A DNA stretch of 64,000 nucleotides from the NCBI GenBank assembly GCA_963922205.1, contig CAWUHX010000009.1, forward strand, positions 1,116,001-1,180,000. Direction: 5' to 3'. The number at the start of each line of letters is the position of its first letter. The first letter of the stretch is position 1. Below the pieces are notes generated by a model. The model had not been told where the DNA came from and made no database searches. It was given only the letters and a program-made list of their open reading frames with translations. The position numbers were made by a program, and so were the translations under genes. Positions 22,817 through 35,426 of the stretch are shown in pieces. This DNA comes from Romanomermis culicivorax (lineage: Eukaryota; Nematoda; Enoplea; Mermithida; Mermithidae).

Positions 22817-23056
22817 AACTATGGTTTTTTTAATAAAATGCTTCCAAATAGAAAAGTGACACAAATCAGCAGTGTCCTCAAATCGTTTACATAGGGCTCT
22901 CCTTGTAAAATTTTTCACTCAAAAAATTGTTAAAGGTTAGGTCAGTAGCTCACAAATTTCCAGTCCTATATGACGTATTGTTTTTCAGAAAATCGTGAAA
23001 ATCTGAAATACTACTTGCTTTCCACTTTCGTCATTTAGAAGCATTTCAAGACTATA
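22817..23056 (-). mobile_element. MITE of the CTATAGTCTG family (reverse)
   Basis: Left end TTTTTTTAATAAAATGCTTC, right end AAGCATTTCAAGACTATA. Internal blocks match 8,695-8,945 in reverse complement. Confidence 0.6.
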
Positions 23057-23319
23057 AAGGCGTTGAACTCATTGCTCTGCCCCTTAAGGACAATGTTATA
23101 ATATAAAGAAATAAGCTACAGCCTGCAGCAAAACTGGAGCTCAAGTCCCTTTAATAAAACGGCCCTGTCCCATAAGATGATACAAATGCCCAATAAATAT
23201 TCACCGAGTTGGAAAAAGTGGACTTCTAGAAAACTTGGCTAAATTCCACAATCCTTAGACTATTCTTCAACGCAGGAAAGTTGTTACACGTTTGACAGAG
23301 AACCTGCTAATCTTCACCA

Positions 23320-23790
23320 TCGAATCAAGTAAGTTAATTCATGCACGTTCAACCCTCAATAAGTAAGTACAGAGATATGAAGTCATTAGATTGAGCCTCC
23401 TATTGGGATATGCAATGACTAGTTGATCATAACTCACTGGATTTTGGTGGGAAACAGCCGCCGAAAGACGCTGACAAGTGCATAATAAGTAACTAATTTA
23501 ATCTGAATATGTTGTAAATGCGGCTCGTAAACGCTTGGCTGCCTACCTGCGGGCCGTGGTAGTTCCGTTGTGGTACTGGCCCTGAAGGAATAAATAACCT
23601 ACCAACTTGGGAATCCACCAGGTTACACCAAATGGGAAAGGAGATTGAGGACCGTATGCATGAAGGCGAGTAAGCATTTATACGTCTTGTTAACTGGAGA
23701 TTTTAATCCTTCCCCTAGCAAGATTAAGATCGAGTTAACGATCATTCGCTCGAATTGAAAAAACATGTATTTCTTTCTCGTATTTGTTGA
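23320..23790. repeat. Dispersed 0.44 kb repeat, copy 2
   Basis: Reverse-complement match of 5,405-5,840. Frames across the copies differ, so it is treated as non-coding. Confidence 0.7.
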
Positions 23791-25164
23791 ATAATTTTTC
23801 ACCTTCTAGATCAAGTACATGCGTCAAGCTTTGAAAGGGTAAAATAACAATCCTATTGAAGGTCGGGAGTTTTTGTGATCTATGTGCTAAAAGCATAAGC
23901 ATCTCCGTAAGTAAACAGAGATTTTCGCAGTGTGCAAGTCGCAAGTTAAGCTTGCTTGAATTGAACACTCGGAGTATGCGATTCACTGTAAAAATCCTAA
24001 CTTCTCTGCATTACTATTGAATCCTATCTTTATGGAACTTCTAGTTTGAAACGAAAATTTTGCTTTTTGATATTAGAAGATTTGCTTCATTATTAGAATA
24101 TTGTATTGAACATTAAATCCATCGTTTAAAATAAGTTTCTGCGTACACGAACCGTGATCTTGACTACATCGATGCTAATAGTGTGAAGTGAATAGAATAA
24201 CATTTCATTTCAGTTCGACGCTCGAAAATGTTCAGCGTAAAATTTTTCAACGAGTTTTCAATACCGGCAATTGTTATGGTTAAATATAATTTATTTTCAA
24301 ATGAGAAAAGAATTTCATTTTTTGGAATTTCACTGTAATTTACTGTGGAACTGAAAATCAATAGAACGAAGCCTTCTTAGAAAGACTGGAAAATTGCCGA
24401 AAATTTGGTAGGAAGTAAATGAAAATTCGAAGCAAAAGCATGCCATAAATGACATCCACAAGTGGAGTTTAATTCACATATGCCAAAATTAGCCAAAGGA
24501 TTTTTATGGTGTAGCTCTGAATTTTTGCGTTCATTTAGGAACGTTGATGGAACATGTTATTGTGCAATGGGCTCTGATTTTATTTCACCAATCCAGAGTT
24601 GTAACGTTTAAGATGAAAATTTGTCGAATGAGAAAGTTTACTTTTTTAGACTTTTGTCGCTCACTGTATTAGAACGAGCAGTTGGAGAGACAATAGCTAA
24701 TATTATTCAAAAGCCTGTTTAATCTATTATTGATTTTATAAAATCGCACTCAAGAATCTTGCTTGGACACTTCACGCCACAACAGTTCAATGGAAGATTT
24801 TTTCTGTGCAAAGTGCTTATCTGATTCGAAATCAGCGTAAAACCTTGTAAATTAAATCTCCAAACGACGGAAAACAAATTTTTGACTCATCTTCACTCAA
24901 GATGGTCCTTATAGAAACTGAATCTTAATCGTTTCACCGAGCTTATGTATCTCATCTCTCAGCCCAAAATTCCTCCATCTGAAAAACAAAAGTATGAATG
25001 GACACAAACTGCAGCTACGAGTATGAGACATTGTCCGTCTCAACTCTGTAAGAGGTAAAGATGATAAACCTCTAGCAGTGTTCCCAAATGTAAACAAATC
25101 AAAAAGCTTCAAAATATAGCCATTTTGCCTAATGAATATCATTCACGCTTGAATTTTCGCACAG

Positions 25165-25440
25165 GGGACTTGAAGCCGTCAAACATACTGCTGGACTCTA
25201 ATTGCACTGCTAAACTGGCCGATTTCGGATTAGCCAGATCTTTGAAGCAACTTTGTGCAGCCGATACGACCAATAATCCCTACGATCTTGACATGCCGGA
25301 ATTGACGGAATACGTGGCCACTAGGTGGTACAGGGCGCCCGAAATACTTTTGGCCGCCAAACGGTATACAATGGGGGTAGATATGTGGTCAGTCGGTACG
25401 GTATTGGCCGAAATGCTTCTCGAAAAGGCGCTGTTTCCAG
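25165..25440 (+). CDS. MAPK15: ERK7/ERK8-type MAP kinase, exon 3
   Basis: Encodes residues 136 (split) to 227 plus one base. The acceptor is TTTTCGCACAG. It completes the catalytic loop HRDLKPSN (D137 as catalytic base, N142 binding metal), then DFGLAR (D155) and the activation motif TEY (183-185) followed by [10 protein letters not shown]. The segment between DFG and TEY is several residues longer than in the human protein as I recall it and contains an Asn/Asp-rich stretch ([10 protein letters not shown]). The exon ends at ALFP plus one base, before donor GTTAGT. The intact TEY and HRD/DFG triad indicate an active, self-activating kinase. Confidence 0.94.
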
Positions 25441-25967
25441 GTTAGTTGTGTCAACAAAATAATGCGAATACACTTTTTGCCGCCATGCTACCCAACTATC
25501 TTGATTTTTTTGCGTCGGACTTTCGAGCACCTGGGTGCAGTAATGCAGGTTCATTCACAATAAATCACAAATTTTTAGCGCCACTCTTCACATCTTGATT
25601 TTCTAAAATGACGGAATAGCATAGTCTATTCTGGAATGACAGATATGCAGCGATCTCATGAAACTATAGTCTGCCCTCGATAGAATACTTATAAATTCAA
25701 GAATGACAAAAGATAAGTACCGCACTGAAATTCATTTACACAAAGCTTTTACTTAGGATTTATTACTCAAAACGTGGTTAGCGTTATTTGAGAAGGCTCA
25801 ATAACTTTCAGTCCTATGCTACATATGGTTTAGCGGTGTTTCCCTAGAGTATAAAGTTTTTCACCACGTGAAGATTGGGTGTCATTAGAGAGCCTACTTT
25901 TTTATGTCACTGCGTTTATCATATCAAAATAAATGTGCTTTAATTGATCACACATTTTACTGCATAT

Positions 25968-26176
25968 AGTCCCTTTTCTTGAAATGCTTCTAAATAATGA
26001 AAGTGGAAAGCAAGTAGCATTTCATATTTTAACGATTTGCTATATAATACTGGAAATTTGTAGGCTTACTGACCCAACCTTTAAGAATATTTTTCAGTGA
26101 AAAAGTTTACAGTAAAAGGACAGTACTGATTTGTGTCACTGTTCTATTTGGAAGCATTTTATAAAAAAAGACTATT
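25968..26176 (+). mobile_element. MITE of the CTATAGTCTG family
   Basis: Starts ATATAGTCCCTTTTCTTGAA, followed by ATGCTTCTAAATAATGAAAG, and ends GCATTTTATAAAAAAAGACT, then ATTA. Confidence 0.65.
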
Positions 26177-26987
26177 AGTCATATGATTTCAAGATGCTTC
26201 TCAGGATTGTCAAATGTTTGTGATTTTAGACCTTTCAAATCCTGATCATGGTCAGCTCTGTATACGTGAATAATTGTATAATTACGCAGTTGATTTGCTA
26301 TTGTCGATTTGTAGCTTTTTTATTCTATGTAAAATCGTGCCATGGACGTGGCATAAGCAAAAGCATCAAACATCTTCAGCCAGTTTGTCGAAATTGAACT
26401 CAAAAATGGAACTTCTGCAGTAAATATATCGAAGGGTAATAATCTTGGCATAGCACGCGCTTTTTGTTACTGTAATTTCGCACACATGCACAGTGTGTCT
26501 AGATAAAGACTATCGCAGATTTTTGTAATAACTCCATTGAAGTACAACTTACAGATAAAATTTTGCCTATAATAGATTTTTTCTCCCTTAACATTATTAT
26601 TAACCTATGTTTGATTAACTCTTCGACTAATTTTGTGTGTTGAAAGACGGGAATGGGGGGTCGAACGACATTTTCAACATTTTTGCTTGTATGCGTGAGA
26701 AACCACTTCCCCACTTCTTCTCAAATCCACCGTCTCGTTTGATCTTTTTTACTAATCATTTGATGCCGTCCAGCTTCCAGTTTTGCTGATTGAAGGTTTT
26801 GAGATTTTCATAGCACCGGAACCATGTTCGACGGACTTCACGACGAATGCACGCGACTTCGGTATTTTACTCATTAAGACAAGCGTAGTAAAAAGCTGAA
26901 ATTCAAAAAGAACATTCATTTAAAGTTCTTGTGCATTTAGGAATAACGCTTGGTATGTTATAAGGCATTAGTCATGCATAAATTACT

Positions 26988-27226
26988 ATAGTTTTTTGTA
27001 AAATGCTTGTAAACGGAAAAATGACAGGAATATGTACAACTCTCAAACTTGCTTACACAACGCTTTTAATGTATGATTTTTTACTCAAAAAATTGTGGGG
27101 GTCAGCTGTGAATACTCACAAATTTTCAGTCTTACGCGACATATGGCTTAGCAGGAAATGGTAAAAAATTAAATAGTACTCTTTCCACTCTCTAATTTAC
27201 AAACATCTCAAGAAAAACAGACTATA
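26988..27226 (-). mobile_element. MITE of the CTATAGTCTG family (reverse)
   Basis: Left end CTATAGTTTTTTGTAAAATG, right end CATCTCAAGAAAAACAGACT then ATA. Both ends are intact. Confidence 0.65.
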
Positions 27227-28007
27227 AAATACATGATTTGGCGGAAACTAGGAACACACAAAACTCAAACTAGACACGTTACAATGACTTAAGTTTACAC
27301 TGTAAATAGCGGGTAGCTGATGAAAGTACACTAGTTCCAAGATGCTTATATTTTCAGCAACAAAATCACAAAATTTGATTACCCTAGCTGCATTATTCGC
27401 GGAGACATGGATTCAAACATAGGGTAGTCTTTCTTTGGACACCCTGTATATGAAGCGTCCCTGAGTCAACATGCTATTATTCTTGACAACTCTTTGTTGA
27501 CGAATGTTTCTAAAACCAGGGAGTTTCATATATTAGCTGTCATTATCAAATGAATATAAACTTTGGCAGTCTCTCATGAAATTCTCTTAAAATATAGTCA
27601 CAACGTTAGTGTCCTCCATATTCAGCTTCAGTCAATCATTTAATCAGTTAGTTATTATCAGACGTAGAATACATAGGGGCATCAAAAATATCGTTGGACC
27701 ATTTTTCCGAATAACTTTCTTGTTGGGTATTGATTTCCATGGAATGATAACATGTTCTTCAAGAATATTTTTCTGTTGGCTGAAATGGATTTAATTAAAT
27801 TATGCAAGCTTTTTAAGGCGATTTTTATCCCATCAATTTTTGAACAGTGTCTGTTGCAAAAGTGGATCATATTCAGGCTCTTTCGGATGAATTTTCAACA
27901 TTAATTATCATAAGCTGCCCAAGTTCGAGGTCGTTCGATGCATAATTTGAACACAGAGATCGAGTATCTTGTCTCAAAGCTTTAGCATAATTAATACAGC
28001 TATACTA

Positions 28008-28216
28008 GTCTGTTTGTTTTATAATGCTTCTAAATAATACAAATGGAAAGCAGGTACTATTTCACATTCTTACAATTTCCTGCTAAAACCACAATACTTC
28101 AAAATCAGTTCGAAAATCTTACTGTAAAAGCTTCGTGTAAAATATTGTCACGACAGTACTAATGATTTTTGTCGCTTTTCAATTTGGAAGCATTTAACAC
28201 AAAAACAGACTGTAAG
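28008..28216 (+). mobile_element. MITE of the CTATAGTCTG family
   Basis: Starts TAGTCTGTTTGTTTTATAAT and ends AACACAAAAACAGACTGTA, 190 bp upstream of exon 4. Confidence 0.65.
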
Positions 28217-28406
28217 CATTAGTTTTAAAACAATGAGCGAGATAAATCACCTTGTATAGAATTAATACAGTTAGTGCTAGTTTTAAAACAACGATAAATA
28301 AAAATCTTGTCACAATGTAATCTAGAATTCTCATTGAATGCATTGCAACACATCTCATTTCAGGCATCAGGAAACCTTCCTCAGTTTCACTTCTTTTTAC
28401 TCGCAG

Positions 28407-28767
28407 GCACATCGACATTGAATCAAATCGAACTGATAGCGTCCCTTTTACCGCCACCCTCCCAGCAAGACATAGTTAGCATTGGTTCGCAATACGCCGA
28501 AACCGTTCTAGGTCGAATGACCTACCGGCTCCGAGCCGGTACGCTGGAGTCTCGACTGAGCAGTGCAGCGGCTGGTGAATCGGCCATTGACTTAGTAACC
28601 AAATTGTTGGTGTTCAACCCGTTGAAAAGGCTAACGGTCGACGAAGCTTTAAGGCAGCCGTATCTCGCTCCCTTCCACAATCCGCGCGAAGAACCGATTC
28701 TTGGGCGCGATGTGGTCCTGTCCTTAAACGACGATGTTCAGTTGTCCATTTCGGCCTATAGGAACAA
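28407..28767 (+). CDS. MAPK15: ERK7/ERK8-type MAP kinase, exon 4
   Basis: Encodes residues 228 (split Gly) to 347 and two bases of 348. The acceptor is TTACTCGCAG, giving FPGTSTLNQIELI, the usual ERK7 start of this segment. It covers the C-lobe of the kinase, including SLLPPPSQQD, DLVTKLLVFNPLKRLTVDEA and HPY-like QPYLAPFH. The kinase domain ends in this exon near residue 330. The donor is GTGAGA; reading on without splicing meets a TGA after one codon. The split Lys codon joins exon 5 in frame. Confidence 0.92.
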
Positions 28768-29919
28768 GTGAGAGGCGGGGAGTAGTGAAAATTCGATGTT
28801 CTGACGAGTGAAATGGAGATGAATTCAGTATCTGCCTTTTAAAAGTCATTTGAGTGCATCATTTATACTGTCAGTTAGTAGGCTAAACGTAGGCTAACTC
28901 CCCGAAATTCTATAGAAGATGAAGACATGCCTTTCAAATTGGTTTTCAAATTGTGTGACATTCAATAATTTTCAACATTCTGTAGTTGCCAAAAAGTAGC
29001 TTTCGATTCAAATAATCTCTCATGAAAATTCTCGTTACAATTATGGCGGCCTTAACCCGTTACTCCTCGATGTGTGACTCTGACTCGTGTCTGTGTCAAA
29101 ACTTCCAAGACATGGACGTTGTGCAGCACAGCCTTCAAATTCAAATGAATTATATAGTTACGTAATCCAAAAACGATTCTATGCATGATACTGATATTTC
29201 ATGAGTCATTTAGCAACAATAAACATTAATGAATGTTTTATACAAGATTCGTGAAAGGTTTTTCGGAACGAAGCGGCTCTTAGGTTTTTATCACTATTTC
29301 CGAATTCTTGAATTAAATCTCCAAATTAATCAGTTGTTTTTTCAAGACTTTGAAAACCACAATTTGATGAGGGAAGCTTTGAGTTGAAGAATACTTGCGT
29401 TCTCCATGGGGCGTTGCAGCGCACTTTTAAAAAACTTGGTATCATTTGAACCAAAGATTCGTATCTGACAAGAACTCAATTTTTATCTGCAGTACATTTG
29501 AATTGAATAGAGGAATTTCAACTGTCTTTCTTAGCAGCAGTATGAAAAGATTCCAAATTTTGCCTCTACCACTTTCACCTAATAATCAATGATGACCGTT
29601 GTTGGTAATAAAATGTTAAATTGGTCCATCGAATTTTTTCTCATAAACATTTTACGCGGTACGCCTCGATGCACTTTCTCCAAATTTTGTTAATGATCAA
29701 CCAGCAATAAGCATCAAGAAGGTTTGGTTCACAAAATTTTAGTGTACTCAAAACTATATTATATTGGACAATTGAGCTGGCTGTGGTACTACGACCGTTC
29801 CAGCCGTTTTTTAATCCCCCAATGGTTTTAAGAGATTTTCTCAGTCAATTAAAAAATTACGTTTGCATTCCAAGACAGTTCTTCAGTTCCAAATATACAT
29901 AAAAATTTTGCCGTTTCAG
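28768..29919 (+). other. Kinase intron 4 (1.15 kb)
   Basis: Shortest intron; no repeat of the families above was recognised in it. Confidence 0.6.
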
Positions 29920-30184
29920 GCTTTATCAGCTACTTTCGCCGGACGATAAAGAAGCGGAAGCCAAAAAACGTCAAATTCATAGGATCGAGAAAGAACCATC
30001 CAATATTAGGGTATCTTTCACGGACAATAACGCCCAGTCGACTAAGAAATGTTATACAAGAAGTATCGGTGGTAACGGCCATTGCTCTTCAAACTTGCAA
30101 GGCGTACAGCAACCTCAATTTTCAATCGGTGAAAGTGTGCCAAATAACCAACTAATTAAAATTCACACCAAAGTCAGTCCACAG
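29920..30184 (+). CDS. MAPK15: ERK7/ERK8-type MAP kinase, exon 5 (C-terminal extension)
   Basis: Encodes residues 348 (split) to 436 and ends in phase 0. The acceptor is TGCCGTTTCAG and the donor GTTAGC. After the kinase core it begins LYQLLSPDDKEAEAKKRQIH, a charged segment typical of the start of the ERK7 C-terminal extension, then becomes polar with many Ser, Asn and Gln. No domain is recognised in the rest. ERK7 C-terminal tails are known to be long, poorly conserved, and involved in turnover and localisation. Continuity of frame through both splice sites supports the model. Confidence 0.85.
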
Positions 30185-31920
30185 GTTAGCGAGCCAATCT
30201 TTAGCGCTTGAAAATTAGATTCACTATACAATGCTCAGGCATTTTTTTAATAGATATGGGTTATGATTTTTTTGCATGATTTCATCATTGCCTTTGTGAG
30301 TTTGATATCATTTCCTCATGACAACTTACTGATGAATGTGTCTTCAATAACGGATAGCACGGTGCTGTTCAATTTTTAAAAACTTTTGACATTCTATAGA
30401 TTCGCTTATAAAAGGAACAATATTATAACTATGAAAGATTGTCATCAAGCAGACTCCAATTTTGCCAATATAATCATCAAATAGGGTAACACCACTGTAC
30501 AATAGAACATTCCTGAGCACAAAAGTTTACTTTAAGCTAAAGACTCATGGGACAATCATGTTACCCGCGGACAATAGCTAGACTGTGTTTTCGTAATAAA
30601 ACCCATTCTCTACTATTTGAAGAACCCGCACAAAATGTCTGAAATTATTGATTATACTTGTCATCTGATTGATTCCTCGGATTCATATGAATCCTAATAT
30701 TTTAGATGGAAAAATGGTACTATCCGCTGAATTTTTCAGCTAAAGTCGGCTGTCACTTGAATCGCTTCGGTGAAGATAGCGCTTTAGATGTATTTTCTAA
30801 TTCAACTCCAAATGACGATGAAACGCTTTTGTTGTACAAGTCAAATGAGGAAAGGATTCGAATCCGTGGTTTGATATTCACTAGGTCATAACAAAAATTC
30901 GTCTTGCTTTCTCGCGTTTTCATTCCACAAAAAGCATCATAAGGTTTTACAGTGTTTTTTATAAAATGCTTGTAAATTGAAGAATGACAAAAATAAGTAC
31001 AGCCTTCCAAGTCATTTACACAAAGATTTTATTGTAAGATTTTTAACTCATGAAATGGCAACGTAACTGGTAAAATTATAAACTTGAGCCAGCGGAGTGA
31101 CTTACCTGTATTATATTTTGTTTTTTTAGCTTTTTGTTGTTGCATGTTACGCACTCGTAATTGCAAATCATAGGTGGCGTGTCCGTGTACCAAAGTGCAG
31201 TTTTTTGTTGCACAGGCTAATGTGTCTAATAAACCAACGATCACATAGCTTAACAGCTCATTTTAAATAATTGCATGGGAATATCTGTGCAAATTCGAAA
31301 ACCGTCGCTCTTCCTCCTGCGACACAAATGCACAATTCAAAATGTACAAATCCAACGCTCAATGCAGAATATTGTACAAATTGAGCGGTGAAGAAGCACA
31401 TTGCACATTGGGCAAAGAGCAAAAGCACCGTTGTGTTTTCAAAAATAGATGCACTGAACGGTAGAAATGCCCGTTAAAAAATGTGCATTGTGCAAAGGCA
31501 CAGCAGCTCACTTTCTTATTTTTTCTCCTGGTGAGGCCTGAGAATGCCCGTGCACATATTTCTATAAATAGACACGAACAATGTTCTCATAAGAAGAACC
31601 GATAGTAGGTGCATTTCTTTTCATTGAATTTGGGAACTTTATGCAAATTAGTATAATCGTAATGACCAAAACAAGCCTACAGTAAGCTGCATTTCTTGTC
31701 CATTACGATTCACAAGTACATTTTTACAAAAGTGAAACTTTTTCAACGTGTTTTTATATTTTTTCTTTTAAAGAAAAGTTTTTATCTGCGGAAAATATGA
31801 ATTTACTCAACATTCTGTATGAGATGTAGGTGACCCTAAAGAGTGAAACTCAAGTAAGTGCAAGGCGATATGGGGATGGTTCTCAAAGAAGATCCTTCTC
31901 CTTATTTCTATTTTCATTGT

Positions 31921-32100
31921 CTTTTTTCTTTCTGCTTTTCTATTGTCTGTTTTCTTTCTGCTTTTCTATTGTCTGTTTTCTTTCTGCTTTTCTATTGTCT
32001 GTTTTCTTTCTGCTTTTCTATTTTCTATTTTTCTATTTTCTATTTTCTATTTTTCTATTCTATTTTTTTTCCATTTCTTTATTTCTTTCTGATTTTCTTT
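31921..32100 (+). repeat. Pyrimidine-rich minisatellite
   Basis: About three and a half copies of a 26-bp unit (TTTCTTTCTGCTTTTCTATT plus GTCTGT), decaying into TTTTCTATT units by 32,060. The long frames across it encode only Phe/Ser/Leu runs and are an artefact of composition. Confidence 0.85.
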
Positions 32101-32309
32101 TTCCTTCTCTTAATAGTTTTTTCTCAATTTTCCATTTCAGTTGTATTTCATTACTCTATTATCTTACCCTGGCATGGAATCCCACTGAATTTCGCATTAT
32201 CCTGATGAAAAAATGATCTTTTAAACATTGAGTAGAGAGAAGGAGTAGAATGGAACGAATGTGGTAGAAGAATCGAGAATGAAAAAACTAGCAAGCACTA
32301 TCTTTTATT

Positions 32310-35214
32310 ATAGGTGGCGCGATAGCGTCAACCTTTGGCCCCCAAATTTCATGTTCCCCCCTCTAGAGCAAAAACGGTAAGAGCTAGAACCTTCGGGTTT
32401 TCATAATTTCGGGCATAGGAGCAAACTATGGGGTGCCTTTTGTCATTTAGCCTCTATCTGCAAGTGGTGCTCGGTGGGGCCCCAAAAACGAGCAAAAAAC
32501 GCACTTTTTGAGGGTCCCCAGTCCCACCATGCCCCACAATGGGTGTGGCATATCCATGCTTCATACTTCGGCCTAAGCATCTTGGGGGTGCATCTCAAAT
32601 GCGATTTTTCATTTTTTAAAATATGGCCTCAATTCCATTATATGGGGCTCCAAAGTCCCGGGAAACGCGAAATTCCCCAATTTTGTTATATAATACGTAC
32701 GGCTTCAAAAAAATTATTTTTTGCAGCATGATGCACTACTAATTCTTTGCAGTTTCAATTGAACCGGTAGCCTTATTGTGATTTTTGAGCTGCTTGGGTT
32801 TACACCATTGGGAATGCGATGGACGCGGTCACTTTACACAAAAAATTATTCCGGTTGTAAACTAGCGTATTTTCGTGATTTTTTAGTAGAAGGAGTTTTC
32901 GACCGCGGGGAATTCAATAGATGCGGTCACTTTACACAAAAAAAATTATCTCGGGTGTAAACAAGCCTATTTTCGAGATTTTTATGTGTAAGGGGTATTC
33001 GACCACGGGGAATTTAATGAATGCGATCACTTCACACAAAAAATTATCCCAGGTGCAACCGAGCGTATTTCCGTAATTTTTAGCGGAAGGGGTTTTCGAC
33101 CGAAGCGAATTCAATGGATGCGGTCACTTTACACAAAAAAATCATTAATGTAAATGAAGGTACTCCCGTGACTTTTTGGTGAAAAGGGTTTTCGATCATT
33201 GGGAATTCGATAGACGTGGTCAGTTTACACAAAAAATTATCTTGGGTAAACAAGCGCATTTTCGTGATTTTTTTGTGGAAGTTTTTTCGACCACGGGGAA
33301 TTCAAAGGATGCGGTAACTTAACACAAAAAATTATTCTGGGTGTAAAAAAGCGTATTTTCGTGACTTTTTGTGCAAGTGGTTTTCGACCACGTGGAAGTT
33401 AACGAATGTGATCATTTTACATACAAAATTATATTGAGTGTATACAAATGTTTTTCTGCAATTTTTTGAGGAAGAGGTTTCTGACCATGAGGAAGTCAAT
33501 GGACACAGTCACGTCACACAAAAAATTGTTCTGTGTGCAAACAAAGGTATTTCTGCGGTTTTTTGGATTGACGGGTTTCTGATCATGGGGAATTCAATGG
33601 AAATGGTCACTTAACCCTATGTTTACAACGTGTTTTAAGTTCTATGCAGTTTACACATCTTTTACTTTTACCGAAAGTGAGACTTCGTAGCTTTAAGATT
33701 GTTTTATTTTGTTTTTTGATGTGATTGATGAAATTAAAAATGTTGATCAAATTAAAAACTTTTTAATTTGATCAATGTTGATCAAATTAAAAACTTCAAT
33801 GCGCTTCTATGAAGGTTTTCATGCATGGTTGAGGCCCACTAAAAAGAGGTGAACTATAGTCTGTTTTTTGTGAAATGCTTCTAAATAATGAAAGTGGAAA
33901 GCAAGTATTATTTCAGATTTCCACGATTTTCTGATAAACCATATATCATATAGGACTGGAAATTTGTGGGCATACTGATCAAACCTTCAACAATTTTTAG
34001 AGTGAAAAATTTTACAGCAAGAGCCTTATGTAAACGATTTTGACGACACTACTGATTTTTGTCACTTTTTTATTTGGAAGCATTTTATAAAAAACAGACT
34101 ATAGTTTATTAGAAAATGCCTCGATGGGGCAGAAAAAAGGAGAATATACTTGCTTGGCTGGAAAATTTGCCAAGCAAGATAAAGAAGTGAACTAGATTTT
34201 TAAGAACATGGATTAAAGTTGGAAAAAAATCATTTTTGTTATATTGGATTTTCATTCTTTCTCCAAAAAAAATTCCATGTCTGTGAAAAAGTATTTTCTG
34301 CTGCTGAGTACATCAACACACTTTCCTAGCAAACATGTGCATCTCCGGAATTTGGAGGAGGGCACAGGGGTGGTTTTTTGGCGTTTTTTGTGACAAATTA
34401 AAAAAAGTTGGAAAAAAAATATTTTTCATTACAAATCTTTCAGTTTCAAAACCCTTGGGGTAGTTTGTACCCTCCCATGTCCTCCCTCACACATGGGTGC
34501 TTCTAACTGCGTGAGCTCCTTTCTAAATTTAGTGTCAATGAAACAGGAATCAAATCTGGGAAAGTGACACTTGAAATTCCATTCAGTTTTTTTAGAAAGG
34601 CTACGGCACAAAGTCTTCTTAGAACTAAATCGATTGTGTAAGATATGTTTAATTCACTCATTTTATATAACATATCGTATGGAATTCACTTCGTAAGTAA
34701 CTAAGGCCCAGTTGCACTGAGGGGGTCTAAGCTCGAGCTCAAGATAGTCTAGAACGACGACTCGGTTTGATCTCAAGTTCGGTATAATTTGAATGTCATC
34801 AGGACTATAATGAGCTTAATGTCGGGATTATGACTATGATATGTCTCCCTCACCATTTTTCAGCTAGTGTGAAATGCAGAAGTTTTGAATCGGTCGGGGG
34901 TTAGAATGCTATTGGTTTACCATTTTTTACATTTGAAGTCATGTGCATATAAATTTCATATAGAAAAATTTCACTGTAGTTGATGCCAGGAGAAGGACAA
35001 AATGCACGATGCTGCTGAATGTACTTTTTCACAGACATGGCAAATTTTTTTTCGAGAAAGAATGAAAATCCAATATAACGAAAGTGGATTTTTTCCAACT
35101 CTAATATAATGTTCTAAAAAACTAGTTCACTTCTTTTTCTTGCTTGGCAAATTTTCCAGCCAAGCAAGTATATTCTCTTTTTTTCTGCCCCATCGGGGCG
35201 TTTTCTAATAAACT
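32310..35214 (+). mobile_element. Composite repeat, copy 4 (forward, most complete)
   Basis: Head at 32,310-32,800, starting with the hairpin GGTGGCGCGATAGCGTCAACC; array of about eight units (32,820-33,640); tail (33,640-33,850); a MITE inserted at 33,854-34,106; then the inverted-repeat module (about 34,107-35,214) with ends GTTTATTAGAAAATGCC and its inverse. In the tail a block GTTGATCAAATTAAAAACTT is duplicated (about 33,740-33,800). No coding frame is conserved across copies. Confidence 0.75.
33854..34106 (+). mobile_element. MITE of the CTATAGTCTG family, inserted in a composite repeat
   Basis: Perfect-looking copy with ends CTATAGTCTGTTTTTTGTGA and TTTATAAAAAACAGACTATAG, inserted exactly at the junction of tail and inverted-repeat module. 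It dates this family as younger than this composite copy. Confidence 0.75.
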
Positions 35215-35426
35215 ACTGAAATATGTTTAGATGAGTTTTTTGCTCTCTCATGATAATAGTATGTTTATTCAATGCTGTATACTTGGTCCAAAATACGCAT
35301 ACAATTAGAGTGCTCTTTTATGCCCCGGAATCAGGGGTGCTAAACTTCTGCACAAATTCGTTTAAAAAACACGAGAACTTAAGACATAATGTCTGAGAGA
35401 TTTCACCTTGGGTTAATAGAGTGCCT

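Larger units (their letters stand above)
20431..25164 (+). other. Kinase intron 2 (4.7 kb), repeat-rich
   Basis: Holds a truncated composite repeat (20,511-21,245), a MITE fragment (from about 21,403), dispersed repeat copy 2 (21,730-22,140), a fold-back unit with a hexamer array (22,250-22,804), a reversed MITE (22,817-23,056) and the 0.44 kb repeat (23,320-23,790). From 23,800 to 25,160 nothing is recognised. Confidence 0.65.
25441..28406 (+). other. Kinase intron 3 (3.0 kb)
   Basis: Contains a half-length relative of the CTATAGTCTG MITE (from about 25,667), complete copies at 25,968-26,176, 26,988-27,226 (reverse) and 28,008-28,216, and otherwise unrecognised AT-rich DNA. Confidence 0.6.

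Noticed and set aside
31830..32216. Two overlapping open frames of 115 and 128 codons
   Set aside because: They encode only Phe/Ser/Leu-rich runs from a pyrimidine minisatellite; no start context or splice sites support a gene.
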